DNA of 64,000 nt from Mycolicibacterium rhodesiae JS60 (GTDB lineage: Bacteria > Actinomycetota > Actinomycetes > Mycobacteriales > Mycobacteriaceae), in assembly GCA_000230935.2 (NCBI GenBank), contig AGIQ01000001.1, positions 1,550,001 through 1,614,000 of the forward strand. Direction: 5' to 3'. The first letter of the stretch is position 1. Every line of letters begins with the position of its first letter. A program made the position numbers and the translations under genes. The notes below the pieces were generated by a model, which searched no databases, had not been told where the DNA came from, and worked only from the letters and a program-made list of their open reading frames with translations. This document shows, in pieces, positions 9,032 through 19,566 of the stretch.

Positions 9032-10245
9032 CAGCGAGTGCGCTCCACCCGCAGTACCGCGATGTCGTCGCTGATCCCGCCGTGCGACTGGGCACATGCT
9101 TCGGCCGCTTCGATGAGCGACTTCACGAAATCGGCTCCGGGCAACGTCGCGAGTGTCCGGGCCAGCTCCAACAGGCCTTCCTCGCCTAAGCGCTCGTTGC
9201 CGACGCCCGAATACCCCTCGAATAGCCCGTCGGTGAGCAGTACCAGCGCGTGGCCTTCAGGCAGCTCCAACTCGTTCTGCGGCCATTGCTGGGCGCCCAG
9301 GCCCAGCGCGGGTCCGGCGGGCGGTTCGAGCCAGTCGACGGTGCCCGGTCCGTGCAGGAGCATTCCCGGGTGGCCGGCGCGCACCGCGGTGAAGCCCCGT
9401 CCGTCGGGCCAGAGCGCCACGCTGAGCACCGTCGCGAAGATTCCCGAGCCGGCCCGCTCCGCCCGCAGGATCTGTTCGAGGCGGCGCATCCTTTCGTTGC
9501 CGCGGAGTCCGGCAAAAGTAAAGGCGCGCCAGGCAATTCGCAACGCGGCGCCGAGCGCGGCCTCGTCGGGCCCGTGGCCGGCCACGTCGCCGACCATGAC
9601 GTGCACGGTGCCGTCCGGGGTTTGAACCATGTCGTAGAAGTCACCGCCGAGCAGCGCGTTTTCCCGGCTGGGCCGGTACTGCGTGACGATCTCGACGCCG
9701 GGGTCCTCGTTGAGCAGCGGAAGGGGCAGCAGCGCGCGCTCCAGCCGGGCGTTTTCCTGGGCGCGCACCTGCGTGGTGTGCAGGTCGACCGCGGTCAGCT
9801 CCGCCCGCTTGCGTTCGATCGCGTAGAGCAGGGAGCGGTGCAGCGTCTCGGGTTCGACGTGGCCCTTGACGAGGTAGTCCTGCGCGCCGGACGCCATCGC
9901 CGACATCCCGAAGTGTTCGTCGTTGAGACCGGTGAGCACCACGATCGGCAGCGTGGCATCGAGTTTGGTGACGCGGTCGACGGCGGAGATGCCGTTCGCG
10001 TCCGGAAGATTGAGATCCAACAGGACGCAATCCGGCCGGGCGCCGGCCAGCGTTTCTTCAGCAACGGCGATGGACGGAGCCCACTGCACTGTGATGTCGG
10101 CGCCTGCGTCGCCGATCAGCTCTTCGACCAGGATGGCGTCGCCGCGATCGTCCTCGATCAGCAGCAGCGAGATTGGTCGTTTGTTGGCGCCGGCAAAGCC
10201 GGCAGGGTTCAATCCCCGGGGGTCATAGGGTGCGCGCATGGCCAT
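9031..10245 (-). CDS. Response regulator fused to a PP2C-type (RsbU/SpoIIE) phosphatase
   Basis: A 404-residue protein with an N-terminal receiver domain (LLLIEDDRGD; phospho-acceptor in CVLLDLNLPD near residue 76; LVKG switch lysine), a coiled linker and a C-terminal SpoIIE/PP2C domain beginning at LGGDFYDM with the metal-binding GDVAGHG. Such proteins dephosphorylate anti-sigma-factor antagonists in general stress signalling, so a partner-switching sigma pathway is likely downstream; none of its other parts are in the window. Two start codons (10245 and 10239) are possible, with AAGGA upstream. It is the first gene of the kinase operon. Confidence 0.9.
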   Translation of the reverse strand: MAMRAPYDPRGLNPAGFAGANKRPISLLLIEDDRGDAILVEELIGDAGADITVQWAPSIAVAEETLAGARPDCVLLDLNLPDANGISAVDRVTKLDATLPIVVLTGLNDEHFGMSAMASGAQDYLVKGHVEPETLHRSLLYAIERKRAELTAVDLHTTQVRAQENARLERALLPLPLLNEDPGVEIVTQYRPSRENALLGGDFYDMVQTPDGTVHVMVGDVAGHGPDEAALGAALRIAWRAFTFAGLRGNERMRRLEQILRAERAGSGIFATVLSVALWPDGRGFTAVRAGHPGMLLHGPGTVDWLEPPAGPALGLGAQQWPQNELELPEGHALVLLTDGLFEGYSGVGNERLGEEGLLELARTLATLPGADFVKSLIEAAEACAQSHGGISDDIAVLRVERTR

Positions 10246-10348
10246 CAGATCCTTGTATTCAGGTTGGCCGCGCTTTGACCGTTGTATTCACTCGACAACA
10301 CCTCAACCCTACCGGCTGGAATCGACTCGTGTCGGCAGCGGGGTCTCA

Positions 10349-10860
10349 TCAGCGGTGCGCCGTGCCGGTCAGCGGCTTCCCGTCGGCGCTCTGCAGCAGG
10401 CAGATCACTGTGCTCGGGTACGGGTTGTCGGATGTCCGGTCCTGGTCAGAGTCGATGAGGTAGGTGGTGGTGTATCCGCCCGCGGCCTGCTCACCGCCGG
10501 TGTAGCGCTGGAATCCGGTCGTGCACGCACCGGTGGCGATATCGGCCAGGGCCGCATTCACCGGGATCGGCGCGCGCAGATAGGTCTCGGCCAGATGGGG
10601 ACCCCACAGTCGACGACGCTGACCGTCACCACCGCCGGATCGGTCGGTGGCGGGTCGGCCAGGCACTCGCCGGCTTTGAGGTCCACCCACTTGACGGTCT
10701 GGGGTTGCGCGGTCGGAGTGATCGCCGCCGTGGTCGTCGTCGTGGCGGAGATGTTTGTGGTGGTCAGCGTGGGTGTGGTGTAGCTGGTTCCACCGCAGCC
10801 GGTCAACGCGGCGGCGGCAAGTCCGGGCAGCGCGCCCCAAGCCATGGTGCGCATGTTCAT
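10349..10860 (-). pseudogene. Septum-formation-like lipoprotein with a one-base frameshift
   Basis: The ATG at 10860 (or 10854) starts a lipoprotein signal peptide with the lipobox LTGC, a Thr-rich linker, and then VKWVDLKAGECLADPPP and SVVDC, typical of mycobacterial Septum_form-domain lipoproteins. At 10597-10600 a run of four G is one base short; with five, the frame continues as HLAETYLRAPIPVNAAL and on to the stop at 10349, giving about 170 residues. The alternation of cysteines (GEC, VDC, GAC, VIC) supports one secreted domain. The function of the family is unknown despite its name. The break is either sequencing error or inactivation. Confidence 0.75.
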
Positions 10861-10902
10861 GTGTTTACCGGACCCGGTGGACCGGGTACAGGGGTTCTCG
10901 CT

Positions 10903-11226
10903 ATGACGCTCACAATGACTTCCAAGCTGGCGGTCGCGGCCGTTGTCTCCGCTGTGGCGTTGGGTGCCGGAGCGGGTGTGGCTCGGGCCGATCCGCACCC
11001 GCCGCCAGGGCCGCCGTGGGTTCCCGGCGGGCCGGGTAACCCGTTGCCGCCGGGACAGGGCTATCTGCCCCCGCCTGGCCACCGTGCCGACTACGACAAC
11101 GTGGTGCCCGTCTGGGCGCCACCCGCACCGCCGCCGCCCCCGTGGGCGCCGTGGCTTCCGGTGGTCTGGAACGCCGACCTGCCGGCCTGGGGTGTCTGGT
11201 GGAACGGCGGCTTCATCCAGCTCTAG
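10903..11226 (+). CDS. Small secreted proline- and tryptophan-rich protein
   Basis: A 107-residue protein with a clear signal peptide (about residues 1-30, cleavage near ARA-DP). The mature part is rich in Pro, Gly and Trp, with a run of PPAPPPPPWAPWLP, and ends in WNGGFIQL. No catalytic motif is visible; such mycobacterial proteins are thought to be surface- or wall-associated. A second ATG four codons downstream is possible. It is divergent from the lipoprotein gene, with 42 bp between starts, and its stop overlaps the end of the small minus-strand gene by 4 bases. Confidence 0.7.
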   Translation: MTLTMTSKLAVAAVVSAVALGAGAGVARADPHPPPGPPWVPGGPGNPLPPGQGYLPPPGHRADYDNVVPVWAPPAPPPPPWAPWLPVVWNADLPAWGVWWNGGFIQL

Positions 11227-11414
11227 AAGCTGGCGTCGCGATCGCGCACGAAGTCCAGCAGCGCCGGGTCGGCTGAGGTGAATCTGTCGACCTCCTCGCC
11301 ACCGTCACAGCGATACAGACCGACGGTCACCGAATCGGCGTGCCGGTCGATCACGGCCCAGTGCGCACCGGCGTCCTCCCATCGCTGCAGCGTTGCTACC
11401 TGGTCATCGTCCAT
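11223..11414 (-). CDS. Small conserved-looking hypothetical protein (63 aa)
   Basis: A 63-residue, acidic, soluble protein with no signal or membrane segment. The frame starts with MDDDQVATLQRWEDAGAHW and ends in a DFVRDRDASF helix, a coherent alpha/beta pattern that does not look like a shadow of another frame. It is divergent from the F420 oxidoreductase gene, with only 34 bp between starts. I do not recognise a family function. Confidence 0.55.
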   Translation of the reverse strand: MDDDQVATLQRWEDAGAHWAVIDRHADSVTVGLYRCDGGEEVDRFTSADPALLDFVRDRDASF

Positions 11415-11448
11415 AGCGACCATCATGGCGCGTGCGATGATGCGCAGT

Positions 11449-12306
11449 ATGCGACTCGGGTTGCACGCCCTGGGTATCGGCACTGGCGCTGAACCCGCGG
11501 TGATCCAAGCGGTCGCCGTTGCCGCCGAACAGAGCGGCTTCGCGACGTTGTGGGCCGGCGAGCATGTCGTGATGGTCGACGACCCCGCGTCGCGCTACCC
11601 CTATGCCGACGACGGCAAGATCGCAGTGTCGGCTGACGCGGACTGGATCGACCCGATGATCGGCTTGTCGTTCGCCGCGGCCGCCACGACGACGATCGGG
11701 CTCGCAACCGGCGTACTGCTGCTGCCCGAGCACAATCCGGTGATCGTGGCCAAGCAGGCCGCGAGCCTGGACAAGCTCAGTGGTGGCCGACTCTCGCTGG
11801 GCATCGGAATCGGTTGGTCCCGTGAGGAATTCGATGCTCTGGGTATTCCGTTCGAGCGACGATCTGCCCGCACCGCCGAATACGTGGCCGCGATGCGGAC
11901 CATCTGGTGCAACGATATTGCCTCTTACGCAGGCGAATTCATTGATTTCGAGGCGATCCGGGTCAACCCCAAACCGCGCGCGCGGGCGATCCCGATCCTG
12001 TGCGGTGGCAACAGTGATGCGGCTTTGCGCCGGGTCGCGCAGTGGGGTGACGGCTGGTACGGCTTCAACTTGCTCGATGTCGACGACATCGCGGCGAGGG
12101 TGGGGACATTGCGTCGACTCTGCGCCGACGCGGGGCGCGACCCGGCGCAACTGCGGGTGGCTGTCGCGCTGCGCCAACCGGACCCATCGGAGGCGAGCCG
12201 TCTGGCAGAGTTAGGCGTCGACGAGCTCGTCCTGGTCGCGTCGCCGCCGCGAGACCCGGCGCTCGCCGGGGCCTGGGTGGCCGAGCTGGCCGGGGATTGG
12301 CGATAG
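11449..12306 (+). CDS. F420-dependent LLM-class oxidoreductase (TIGR03619-type)
   Basis: A 285-residue luciferase-like TIM-barrel protein. Supporting segments are GFATLWAGEHVV, TGVLLLPEHNPVIVAKQAAS, LDKLSGGRLSLGIGIGWSRE and ILCGGNSDAALRRVAQWGDG, all typical of the F420-using branch of the family in mycobacteria. It would transfer hydride between F420 and an unknown substrate in the cytoplasm. I start at the ATG at 11449; ATGs at 11437 and 11440 are alternatives. A small membrane protein and a cupin gene follow on the same strand at short distances (8 and 15 bp), likely one operon. Confidence 0.88.
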   Translation: MRLGLHALGIGTGAEPAVIQAVAVAAEQSGFATLWAGEHVVMVDDPASRYPYADDGKIAVSADADWIDPMIGLSFAAAATTTIGLATGVLLLPEHNPVIVAKQAASLDKLSGGRLSLGIGIGWSREEFDALGIPFERRSARTAEYVAAMRTIWCNDIASYAGEFIDFEAIRVNPKPRARAIPILCGGNSDAALRRVAQWGDGWYGFNLLDVDDIAARVGTLRRLCADAGRDPAQLRVAVALRQPDPSEASRLAELGVDELVLVASPPRDPALAGAWVAELAGDWR

Positions 12307-12314
12307 GAGGGGCT

Positions 12315-12749
12315 ATGCAGCACTGGACTGCTGTCGCGGTGGCGGCGGTATTCGTGTGGCTGGGCATGGTTCTGGCCATCTCATTTCTGGAGGCGCCACT
12401 GAAGTTTCGCGCTCCCGGGGTCACCATCCCGCTCGGCCTGGGTATCGGCCGGCTCGTCTTCCGTGCGCTCAACGCCTGCGAAGCGGTGCTGGCTGCGGTG
12501 ATCGTCGTCGCCCTGGTGATCGGCACGCCCAGCGCGGGCGTCATCGCCGCCGCCCTGGTGGCGATCGCTGCGCTGCTGGTTCAGGTGATCGGCGTGCGCC
12601 CGTGCCTGACACGGCGCTCCGATGCGGTGCTGGCCGACCCGCGCGCGGCAGAGGCCGGGAGGTCGCGCGCACATTACGTCTACGTCGTGGTCGAAGTTGT
12701 CAAGGTGGTGGCGCTGCTCGTGAGTGGCGTTCTGCTGCTGAGTTTTTGA
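12315..12749 (+). CDS. Four-helix membrane protein of unknown function
   Basis: A 144-residue protein with about four predicted membrane helices (residues 5-25, 42-62, 66-90 and 120-143). The ATG at 12315 follows AGGAGGGG closely. The conserved-looking motif FLEAPLKFRAPG between helices 1 and 2 resembles DUF4149/TMEM205-like proteins, a weak suggestion. It lies between the F420 oxidoreductase and the cupin gene and is probably co-transcribed with both. Confidence 0.7.
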   Translation: MQHWTAVAVAAVFVWLGMVLAISFLEAPLKFRAPGVTIPLGLGIGRLVFRALNACEAVLAAVIVVALVIGTPSAGVIAAALVAIAALLVQVIGVRPCLTRRSDAVLADPRAAEAGRSRAHYVYVVVEVVKVVALLVSGVLLLSF

Positions 12750-12764
12750 GGACTGGAGGATGTC

Positions 12765-13097
12765 ATGGATTCGGTTTCGTTGTCCCAGCTCGCTGACGAG
12801 CACCTGGCCGCGGCCCGCGCGTCGAACAGTGGGCGCGCCGCACACACCGTGCATGGCGGCCACGATCATCAGCTGCGCCAGACGTTGATCGCCCTGGCCG
12901 GCGGCCGCGATCTGAGCGAGCATCACAGCCCGGGGGAGACCACGCTGCAGGTGCTGCGCGGCAATGTCCGGCTGACCACCGCGGACGAGACCTGGGAGGG
13001 CTCCGAAGGCGACCTGCTGGTCGTTCCGAGGGAACGGCACGGCCTGCACGCCGTCGACGACTCGGTGATCCTGCTGACGGTCCTCGCCGACAGCTGA
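12765..13097 (+). CDS. Small cupin protein
   Basis: A 110-residue single-domain cupin. A histidine cluster (GGHDHQLRQ) and LSEHHSPGETTLQVLRG, followed by GDLLVVPRERHG, match the two cupin motifs with metal-binding His/Glu. Stand-alone cupins bind a metal or small ligand and often have enzymatic or sensing roles; which applies is not clear here. GGAGG lies upstream of the ATG. It ends 5 bp before the convergent DUF190 gene. Confidence 0.8.
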   Translation: MDSVSLSQLADEHLAAARASNSGRAAHTVHGGHDHQLRQTLIALAGGRDLSEHHSPGETTLQVLRGNVRLTTADETWEGSEGDLLVVPRERHGLHAVDDSVILLTVLADS

Positions 13098-13101
13098 TCA
13101 C

Positions 13102-14163
13102 TCAGTACTGGTAGTCGGCCAGATCGGTCGCGCCCCGGCGTACGTCGCCGTCGAGTATCAGCAGCGCGGGCACCATCTCGGAGGTGACCAGACCGTGGCG
13201 GCCGGTCACCTCGTCGATCATGTCGAAACACTGCGCGATGACCTCTGGGGTGTCGACGACGATCGTTGTCACCGGCACCTGGCGACCGTATTGAATCAGC
13301 TTGTCGCCGTGGGGCTTATGGTCCCCGTGGAAGCCCCAGATGCCGCGCAGCACGGTAGCGCCGCCGACGGTCTGCGACTCCCATAGTCGGCGCACCAGCG
13401 CACGGTGAACGGGCGCCCCGTCGTAGTGGGTGGCGGCGTCGGTGTGGATCGTCAGCTTCTGACGCAGTTCGCGGCCGTGGGCATCGACGGCGGGCAGTGC
13501 CGGCGGCCGGGCCAAGAGTCGGCCGTCGCGCTTGCACACCTGGATGCGTTCGACCGTCACCAGCGGCTCGTCCATCAACGCTTCGAGTTCAGGCAACGCG
13601 CGTCGCGCCTGCTCGGCATTGCCGATCGCGACGACCATGATCGGGACGTCGGTATTGCCGCTGAAGAAGCGCGCGCGGCGTCGTCGACCGTCGGCGGTGC
13701 CGTCCACACCGAGGTACACCGTCGCGCCCGCGAAGTGATGACGGTGCAGCAGGTCGCACACCGCATAGAAGGCGGCCGCGCCGTTGATGCGGCGCCGGCG
13801 GCCGACGTAGATGGTGAGTTTGACCCCGTCGTCGCCCTGGGGCAGGTCACCGCCGTAGCGCCGGGCCCGTTCCAGGGTGATCAGGCCGCGCGGGGTGATG
13901 GCGACGACGTCGTCGATCAACCCGCCGATCGTCTCGGCGGTGTCGATGGCGGCGATCGCGATCGGCGGATCCTCGGACAGTGTCAGCGACTCGTCGCTGC
14001 GGATGATGTGCCGCGGGCCGAAGCTGGCGATGCCGCGCAGCATCACGCTGTCGGCCACTTGGTGCTCGGCATAGAGGTCGAGCAGCGCCTCGGCCAGGAA
14101 TCGGGAGCCCGCGCGCTGGCGCTCGCCGAAGAAGGCGGTCAGTTTCAGGTAGTTGTCGCTCAC
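13102..14163 (-). CDS. Triple DUF190 (PII-like) domain protein
   Basis: A 353-residue soluble protein made of three tandem DUF190-like units: about residues 4-105 (LKLTAFFGERQRAG...), 118-215 (KLTIYVGRRRRINGAA...) and 235-340 (KLTIHTDAATHYDG...). Each unit repeats the order KLT strand, helix, GATVLRGI/GVDG strand and an IVVDTPE-like segment. DUF190 has a PII-like ferredoxin fold and is often encoded beside crcB, so a regulatory or ion-sensing link to fluoride export is plausible. The GTG start at 14163 overlaps the crcB2 stop (GTGA), showing translational coupling. Single-domain members have about 110 residues, so this one is a fused trimer-like form. Confidence 0.85.
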   Translation of the reverse strand: MSDNYLKLTAFFGERQRAGSRFLAEALLDLYAEHQVADSVMLRGIASFGPRHIIRSDESLTLSEDPPIAIAAIDTAETIGGLIDDVVAITPRGLITLERARRYGGDLPQGDDGVKLTIYVGRRRRINGAAAFYAVCDLLHRHHFAGATVYLGVDGTADGRRRRARFFSGNTDVPIMVVAIGNAEQARRALPELEALMDEPLVTVERIQVCKRDGRLLARPPALPAVDAHGRELRQKLTIHTDAATHYDGAPVHRALVRRLWESQTVGGATVLRGIWGFHGDHKPHGDKLIQYGRQVPVTTIVVDTPEVIAQCFDMIDEVTGRHGLVTSEMVPALLILDGDVRRGATDLADYQY

Positions 14164-14525
14164 AGCTGGCTCGCAATCCACTGGCCGAGCATCGCTGCGG
14201 CGACGCCCAGGACGACGCTGGCGACGAGGTTGACGACCGCGGGCCAGATCTGGCGCTCCTCGGTCAACCGCTGAGTCTCCAGCATCCAGGTCGAGAATGT
14301 GGTGTAGGCGCCGACGAAGGCGGTGCCGGCCAGCAGCGCGGCATGGTGGCTCAGCGTCAGCCCGGAGACGAAGCCCAGAAGCACCGCACCACTGATGTTG
14401 ACGGCCAGCGTGCCGAACGGGAAGGACCGCGCGGCCCGGCGGGCGACCGCGCGGTCGACCATGAACCGTGCGACCGAGCCGAGTCCGCCGATCATCATCA
14501 CCCCGGCCCAGATCGCGACGCTCAC
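14160..14525 (-). CDS. crcB: Fluoride channel protein CrcB, second copy
   Basis: A 121-residue, four-helix Fluc-family protein. [22 protein letters not shown] and [10 protein letters not shown] match the conserved glycine, Asn and TTFST pore motifs. The GTG at 14525 overlaps the stop of the first crcB. Actinobacterial genomes often encode two adjacent Fluc proteins that may form an antiparallel heterodimer in the membrane to export fluoride. It overlaps the DUF190 gene downstream in the same way. Confidence 0.92.
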   Translation of the reverse strand: MSVAIWAGVMMIGGLGSVARFMVDRAVARRAARSFPFGTLAVNISGAVLLGFVSGLTLSHHAALLAGTAFVGAYTTFSTWMLETQRLTEERQIWPAVVNLVASVVLGVAAAMLGQWIASQL

Positions 14526-14926
14526 GCGCGGATCCTGACCCGGCGCACCAGAACCGTCGCGATGTAAACCGCCAGCAGACCCGCGGCGATGCTGACCACG
14601 GTGTAGGCCGCCGCAAGTCCGTAATGGTGGTGCTCGATCATCTTCAGCGTCTCGACCTGCATGGTGGAGAACGTCGTCAGCCCGCCGCACAACCCGGTGC
14701 CCAGCAGGGGGCGCCGGTAGCTCGACAGCGGCAGCCGCTCGAGCAGGCGGGTGGTGAAGTAGCCCAGCAGGAATGCGCCCACGATGTTGACGCCGAACGT
14801 CGCCCACGGCCACCGCGCCGGATCGTCGACGAACACCGTCGCCAGGACCGCGCGCGCGAGAGTTCCTATCGCGCCGCCGACGAACACGGCCGCCAGCTCC
14901 CGGTTGTCATGGCCGAACAAGGGCAT
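14522..14926 (-). CDS. crcB: Fluoride channel protein CrcB, first copy
   Basis: A 134-residue Fluc/CrcB protein with four membrane helices and the motifs [18 protein letters not shown] and GGLTTFSTM. It is the promoter-proximal gene of a crcB-crcB-DUF190 operon. Its ATG at 14926 is only 62 bp from the divergent pgm start; AAGGGGG abuts the ATG, too close for a normal ribosome site, so initiation may differ. I looked for a fluoride riboswitch upstream and saw no convincing one. Confidence 0.92.
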   Translation of the reverse strand: MPLFGHDNRELAAVFVGGAIGTLARAVLATVFVDDPARWPWATFGVNIVGAFLLGYFTTRLLERLPLSSYRRPLLGTGLCGGLTTFSTMQVETLKMIEHHHYGLAAAYTVVSIAAGLLAVYIATVLVRRVRIRA

Positions 14927-14988
14927 CCCCCTTAACCGTGGATGAATCCGCGAGCAAGTATCGCTCGTGGGAAGGCAGAATTGGCGAC

Positions 14989-16619
<1,631 letters not shown>

Positions 16620-16623
<4 letters not shown>

Positions 16624-17882
16624 GTTCCGTCGCCGAAGGTGACTGTTCCTCGGAAGCGCAGGCCAAGCTTCCGCGGGAGGTCTGGGTTCTGATCGCCGCC
16701 AACGCGGTGATCGCCCTCGGTTACGGCGTGGTCGCACCGGTGCTTCCGCAGTTCGCCCGCAACTTCGGGGTCAGCATCAGCGCTGCGACCTTCGTGATCA
16801 CCGCCTTCGCGGTGATGCGACTGGTCTTCGCGCCCGCATCGGGCATGTTGGTGCAGCGGCTGGGGGAGCGGCGCATCTATGTCAGCGGCCTGCTCATCGT
16901 GGCGCTGTCCACCGGCGCGTGCGCATTCGCCCACACCTACTGGCAGCTGCTGGTGTTCCGGGCGCTGGGCGGGATCGGGTCGACGATGTTCTTCGTCTCC
17001 GCGCTGGGGTTGATGATCCGGATCAGCCCGCACGATGCGCGCGGCCGGGTGGCGGGGATGTTCTCCAGCGCGTTCCTGGTGGGCTCGGTGGCCGGCCCGC
17101 TCATGGGCAGCCTGACCGCCGGGCTGGGCCTCGCTGCTCCGTTCCTCATCTACGGGGTCGCGCTGCTGATCGCCGCCGCCGTGGTGTTCATCAGCTTGCG
17201 GCATTCGCATCTGGCGGCACCGGCTCCGGCCGACGAGCTGACGGTGACGCTGCGGGTTGCGTTGCGCCACCGGGCCTATCGCGCGGCGTTGTTGTCCAAC
17301 TTCGCCACCGGGTGGTCGGCGTTCGGGCTGCGGGTTGCGCTGGTGCCGCTGTTCATCACCGAGGCGTTGCATCGCGGGCCGGGGGTCGCGGGCGCGGCAC
17401 TGGCCACGTTCGCGGCCGGGAACGTCGCGGCGGTCATTCCGTCCGGGCGGCTGTCCGATCGGACGGGACGCCGGCCGTTGCTGATCGTCGGGCTGGCGGC
17501 CTCCGGGCTGACGACGGCGGTGGTCGGGGCGGCGACGTCGCTGCCGGTGTTCCTGGTGGGCGCGTTCATCGCGGGCGTGGGTACCGGGGTGTTCACCTCA
17601 CCGCAGCAGGCCGCGGTGGCCGACATCATCGGGAAGGCGCGCGGCGGGACGGCTGTGGCGACGTTCCAGATGATGTCCGATCTGGGCTCGATCGTGGGCT
17701 CCCTCGGCGTCGGCGAGATCGCCCAGCATTTCTCCTTCGAGTGGGCGTTCGCGATCAGCGGCGCGATCCTGGTCATGGCATCGGTCGGGTGGCTGCTGGC
17801 GCCGGAAACGCGGGATGCCCCGCCGCTGGAGCACACCCCGCCGCGGCCGCTGGGCCCGGAGGCCGCGGGCGAGCTGCCCTGA
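16620..17882 (+). CDS. MFS transporter (drug/multidrug type)
   Basis: A 420-residue major facilitator with about 12 membrane helices. Motif A-like signatures appear after helix 2 ([15 protein letters not shown]) and in the second half ([16 protein letters not shown]), and [17 protein letters not shown] is in the position of the antiporter motif C. It likely exports or exchanges small molecules; the substrate is unknown. The GTG start overlaps the pgm stop. It ends 52 bp before the tRNA gene. Confidence 0.9.
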
Positions 17883-17934
17883 CCAGCGATTTTGAAGCGC
17901 AGGTGCCGGTGGTGTAACTTCGGTGGGCACACCT

Positions 17935-18007
17935 GGGGCTATGGCGCAGCTGGTAGCGCACCACACTGGCAGTGTGGGGGTCAGGGGTTCGAGTCCCCTT
18001 AGCTCCA
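17935..18007 (+). tRNA. tRNA-Ala (anticodon GGC)
   Basis: A 73-nt cloverleaf: acceptor stem GGGGCTA/TAGCTCC with one G-T wobble, D arm with GCGC stem, anticodon stem CCACA/TGTGG around the loop CTGGCAG (anticodon GGC), and T arm with GGTTCGAGTCC. CCA is not encoded. Its 3' half, from the anticodon loop on, is repeated at 19766-19803, which marks it as an integration site. Confidence 0.96.
17966..18003 (+). repeat. Attachment-site repeat inside tRNA-Ala (left copy)
   Basis: This 38-bp stretch, from the anticodon loop to the acceptor stem, is identical to 19766-19803, exactly 1,800 bp downstream. After one mismatch the next four bases (CCAC) agree again. Integrating elements commonly use tRNA 3' ends as att sites and restore the tRNA on insertion, which fits the intact tRNA here. 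Confidence 0.8.
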
Positions 18008-18013
18008 CAGATG

Positions 18014-18048
18014 AAAACCCGCTTCGACTTCGGTCGGGGTGGGTTTTT
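18014..18048 (+). terminator. Rho-independent terminator after tRNA-Ala
   Basis: AAAACCCGC pairs with GGTGGGTTTT around a short loop and is followed by a T run. It lies 7 bp beyond the tRNA 3' end and probably ends its transcript. Confidence 0.75.
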
Positions 18049-18238
18049 CGGTTTGCTGATTGGCTTGGGCTGGTTGAGTTTGACGACAATCGCGAGCCCC
18101 ATTGATGAACTGCGTCGACCTTCCGTGTTCCCCACATTGAGGTATCGGGATCATGGTGGCGCCGCCGCGGCGGCTTGGTTTCGGGTGATGGACGCTCAGG
18201 CGGTCCGGCATTTGGGGTGGCAGAGCCTGCTAATTGAT

Positions 18239-18288
18239 TGATTCAAGACCTGCTATATGACTGATTCAATCGATGCTAACTGTATGAT
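18239..18288 (+). promoter_or_regulatory. Promoter of the DUF4143 gene with direct TGATTCAA repeats
   Basis: TGATTCAA occurs at 18239-18246 and 18262-18269, 23 bp apart (about two helical turns), which suggests a repressor or activator site. A -10 box TATGAT at 18283-18288 is followed by 6 bases and the GTG start at 18295, so the message would be leaderless. CTGATT at 18261-18266 is a possible -35 with a 16-bp spacer. Confidence 0.55.
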
Positions 18289-18294
18289 TAGCTG

Positions 18295-19566
18295 GTGCGG
18301 TACACCAGGCGCATCATCGATGACGAGCTTGATGCACTGTTCGGACAGATACCCGCGATCGCGATCGACGGCCCGAAGGCAGTGGGGAAGACCACGACGG
18401 CCGAGCAGCGAGTGGTCGGCCTCCTCAAACTCGATGCAAAGCCCAACCTGGAGGCAGTGCACGCCGACCCGGGTCTGCTGTTGAGTCGACCGCGACCACT
18501 GCTCATTGACGAGTGGCAAAAGGTTCCAGAGGTTTGGGATGTCGTGCGGCGTGCCGTCGATGACGATCCGACTGGTGGTCAATTCCTGCTCGCCGGGAGC
18601 GCTACACCCCCCCACGGGGCGACGGCTCACTCGGGGGCCGGACGTATCGGGCGCGTGCGCATGCGTCCGATGACATTGTCCGAGCGGGGGATAGTGTCAC
18701 CGACGGTCAGTCTCGGCGAATTGCTCACTGGCTCCAGGCCGCCCCTCGACGGGGTGGCGGACGTTCGGCTAGCCGACTACGCGCATGAGATCGTCGCTTC
18801 GGGTTTTCCGGGCATGCGGACTCTTGGTGCGCGGGCGCTGAAGTTTCAGCTTGATTCATACCTGCGCAATGCCGTTGATCGAGACGTGCCCGAGCAAGGG
18901 CTCGCGGTTCGTAAGCCTGATGCGATGTTGGGGTGGTTGCGCGCCTACGCCGCAGCCACATCCACCACAGCCAGCTACACCGCAGTGCTCGACGCGGCCA
19001 CGGCGGGAGTCAGTGACAAGCCGGCGCGTTCAACGACTGTCGCGTACCGAGACGTGCTCACCCAGCTATGGTTGCTGGATCCGGTGCCTGCTTGGGGGCC
19101 AGCGGGAAACCCCTTGGCGCGCTTGGCTCAATCGCCGAAACATCACCTCGCCGATCCAGCGCTGGCGGCACGTCTACTCGGCTTGTCCGTGGATTCGCTC
19201 CTCAGTGGTGAAGGCAAGCCGATCGGGCCTCAGGCTGGTGGCATGCTCGGGCATCTGTTCGAATCCTTGGTCACACTTTGTGTCCGTGTCGCGGCGCAGG
19301 CCGCCGACGCCAGTGTTGGTCATCTGCGGACACGCAACGGCGACCACGAGATAGATCTGGTGTTAGTGCGCGACGACGGCAGAGTGCTCGCCGTCGAGGT
19401 GAAACTTGCCGCAACGGTCGAAGATCGAGACGTCGCACACTTGCGCTGGTTTGGCAACCACCTGGGCGCGGACCTGCTCGACGCGGTCATCGTCAACACG
19501 GGGCCGAACGCATACCGTCGCCCCGACGGCGTCGGCGTGATCCCACTAGCGCTGCTGGGTCCGTAG
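18295..19566 (+). CDS. AAA-type ATPase with DUF4143 domain
   Basis: A 423-residue protein. The N-terminal ATPase has a Walker A (GPKAVGKTT, about residues 26-34) and a Walker B (LLIDEWQ); the middle is the DUF4143 helical region, and the C-terminus (EIDLVL...LAVEVKL) resembles the PD-(D/E)xK-like segment of this family. Members are widespread, horizontally mobile and of unproven role; proposals include toxin-antitoxin-like or defence functions. It is the only intact gene between the two tRNA-Ala att repeats, supporting acquisition by integration. The GTG start is chosen because a TATGAT -10 box lies 6 bases upstream. Confidence 0.85.
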   Translation: MRYTRRIIDDELDALFGQIPAIAIDGPKAVGKTTTAEQRVVGLLKLDAKPNLEAVHADPGLLLSRPRPLLIDEWQKVPEVWDVVRRAVDDDPTGGQFLLAGSATPPHGATAHSGAGRIGRVRMRPMTLSERGIVSPTVSLGELLTGSRPPLDGVADVRLADYAHEIVASGFPGMRTLGARALKFQLDSYLRNAVDRDVPEQGLAVRKPDAMLGWLRAYAAATSTTASYTAVLDAATAGVSDKPARSTTVAYRDVLTQLWLLDPVPAWGPAGNPLARLAQSPKHHLADPALAARLLGLSVDSLLSGEGKPIGPQAGGMLGHLFESLVTLCVRVAAQAADASVGHLRTRNGDHEIDLVLVRDDGRVLAVEVKLAATVEDRDVAHLRWFGNHLGADLLDAVIVNTGPNAYRRPDGVGVIPLALLGP

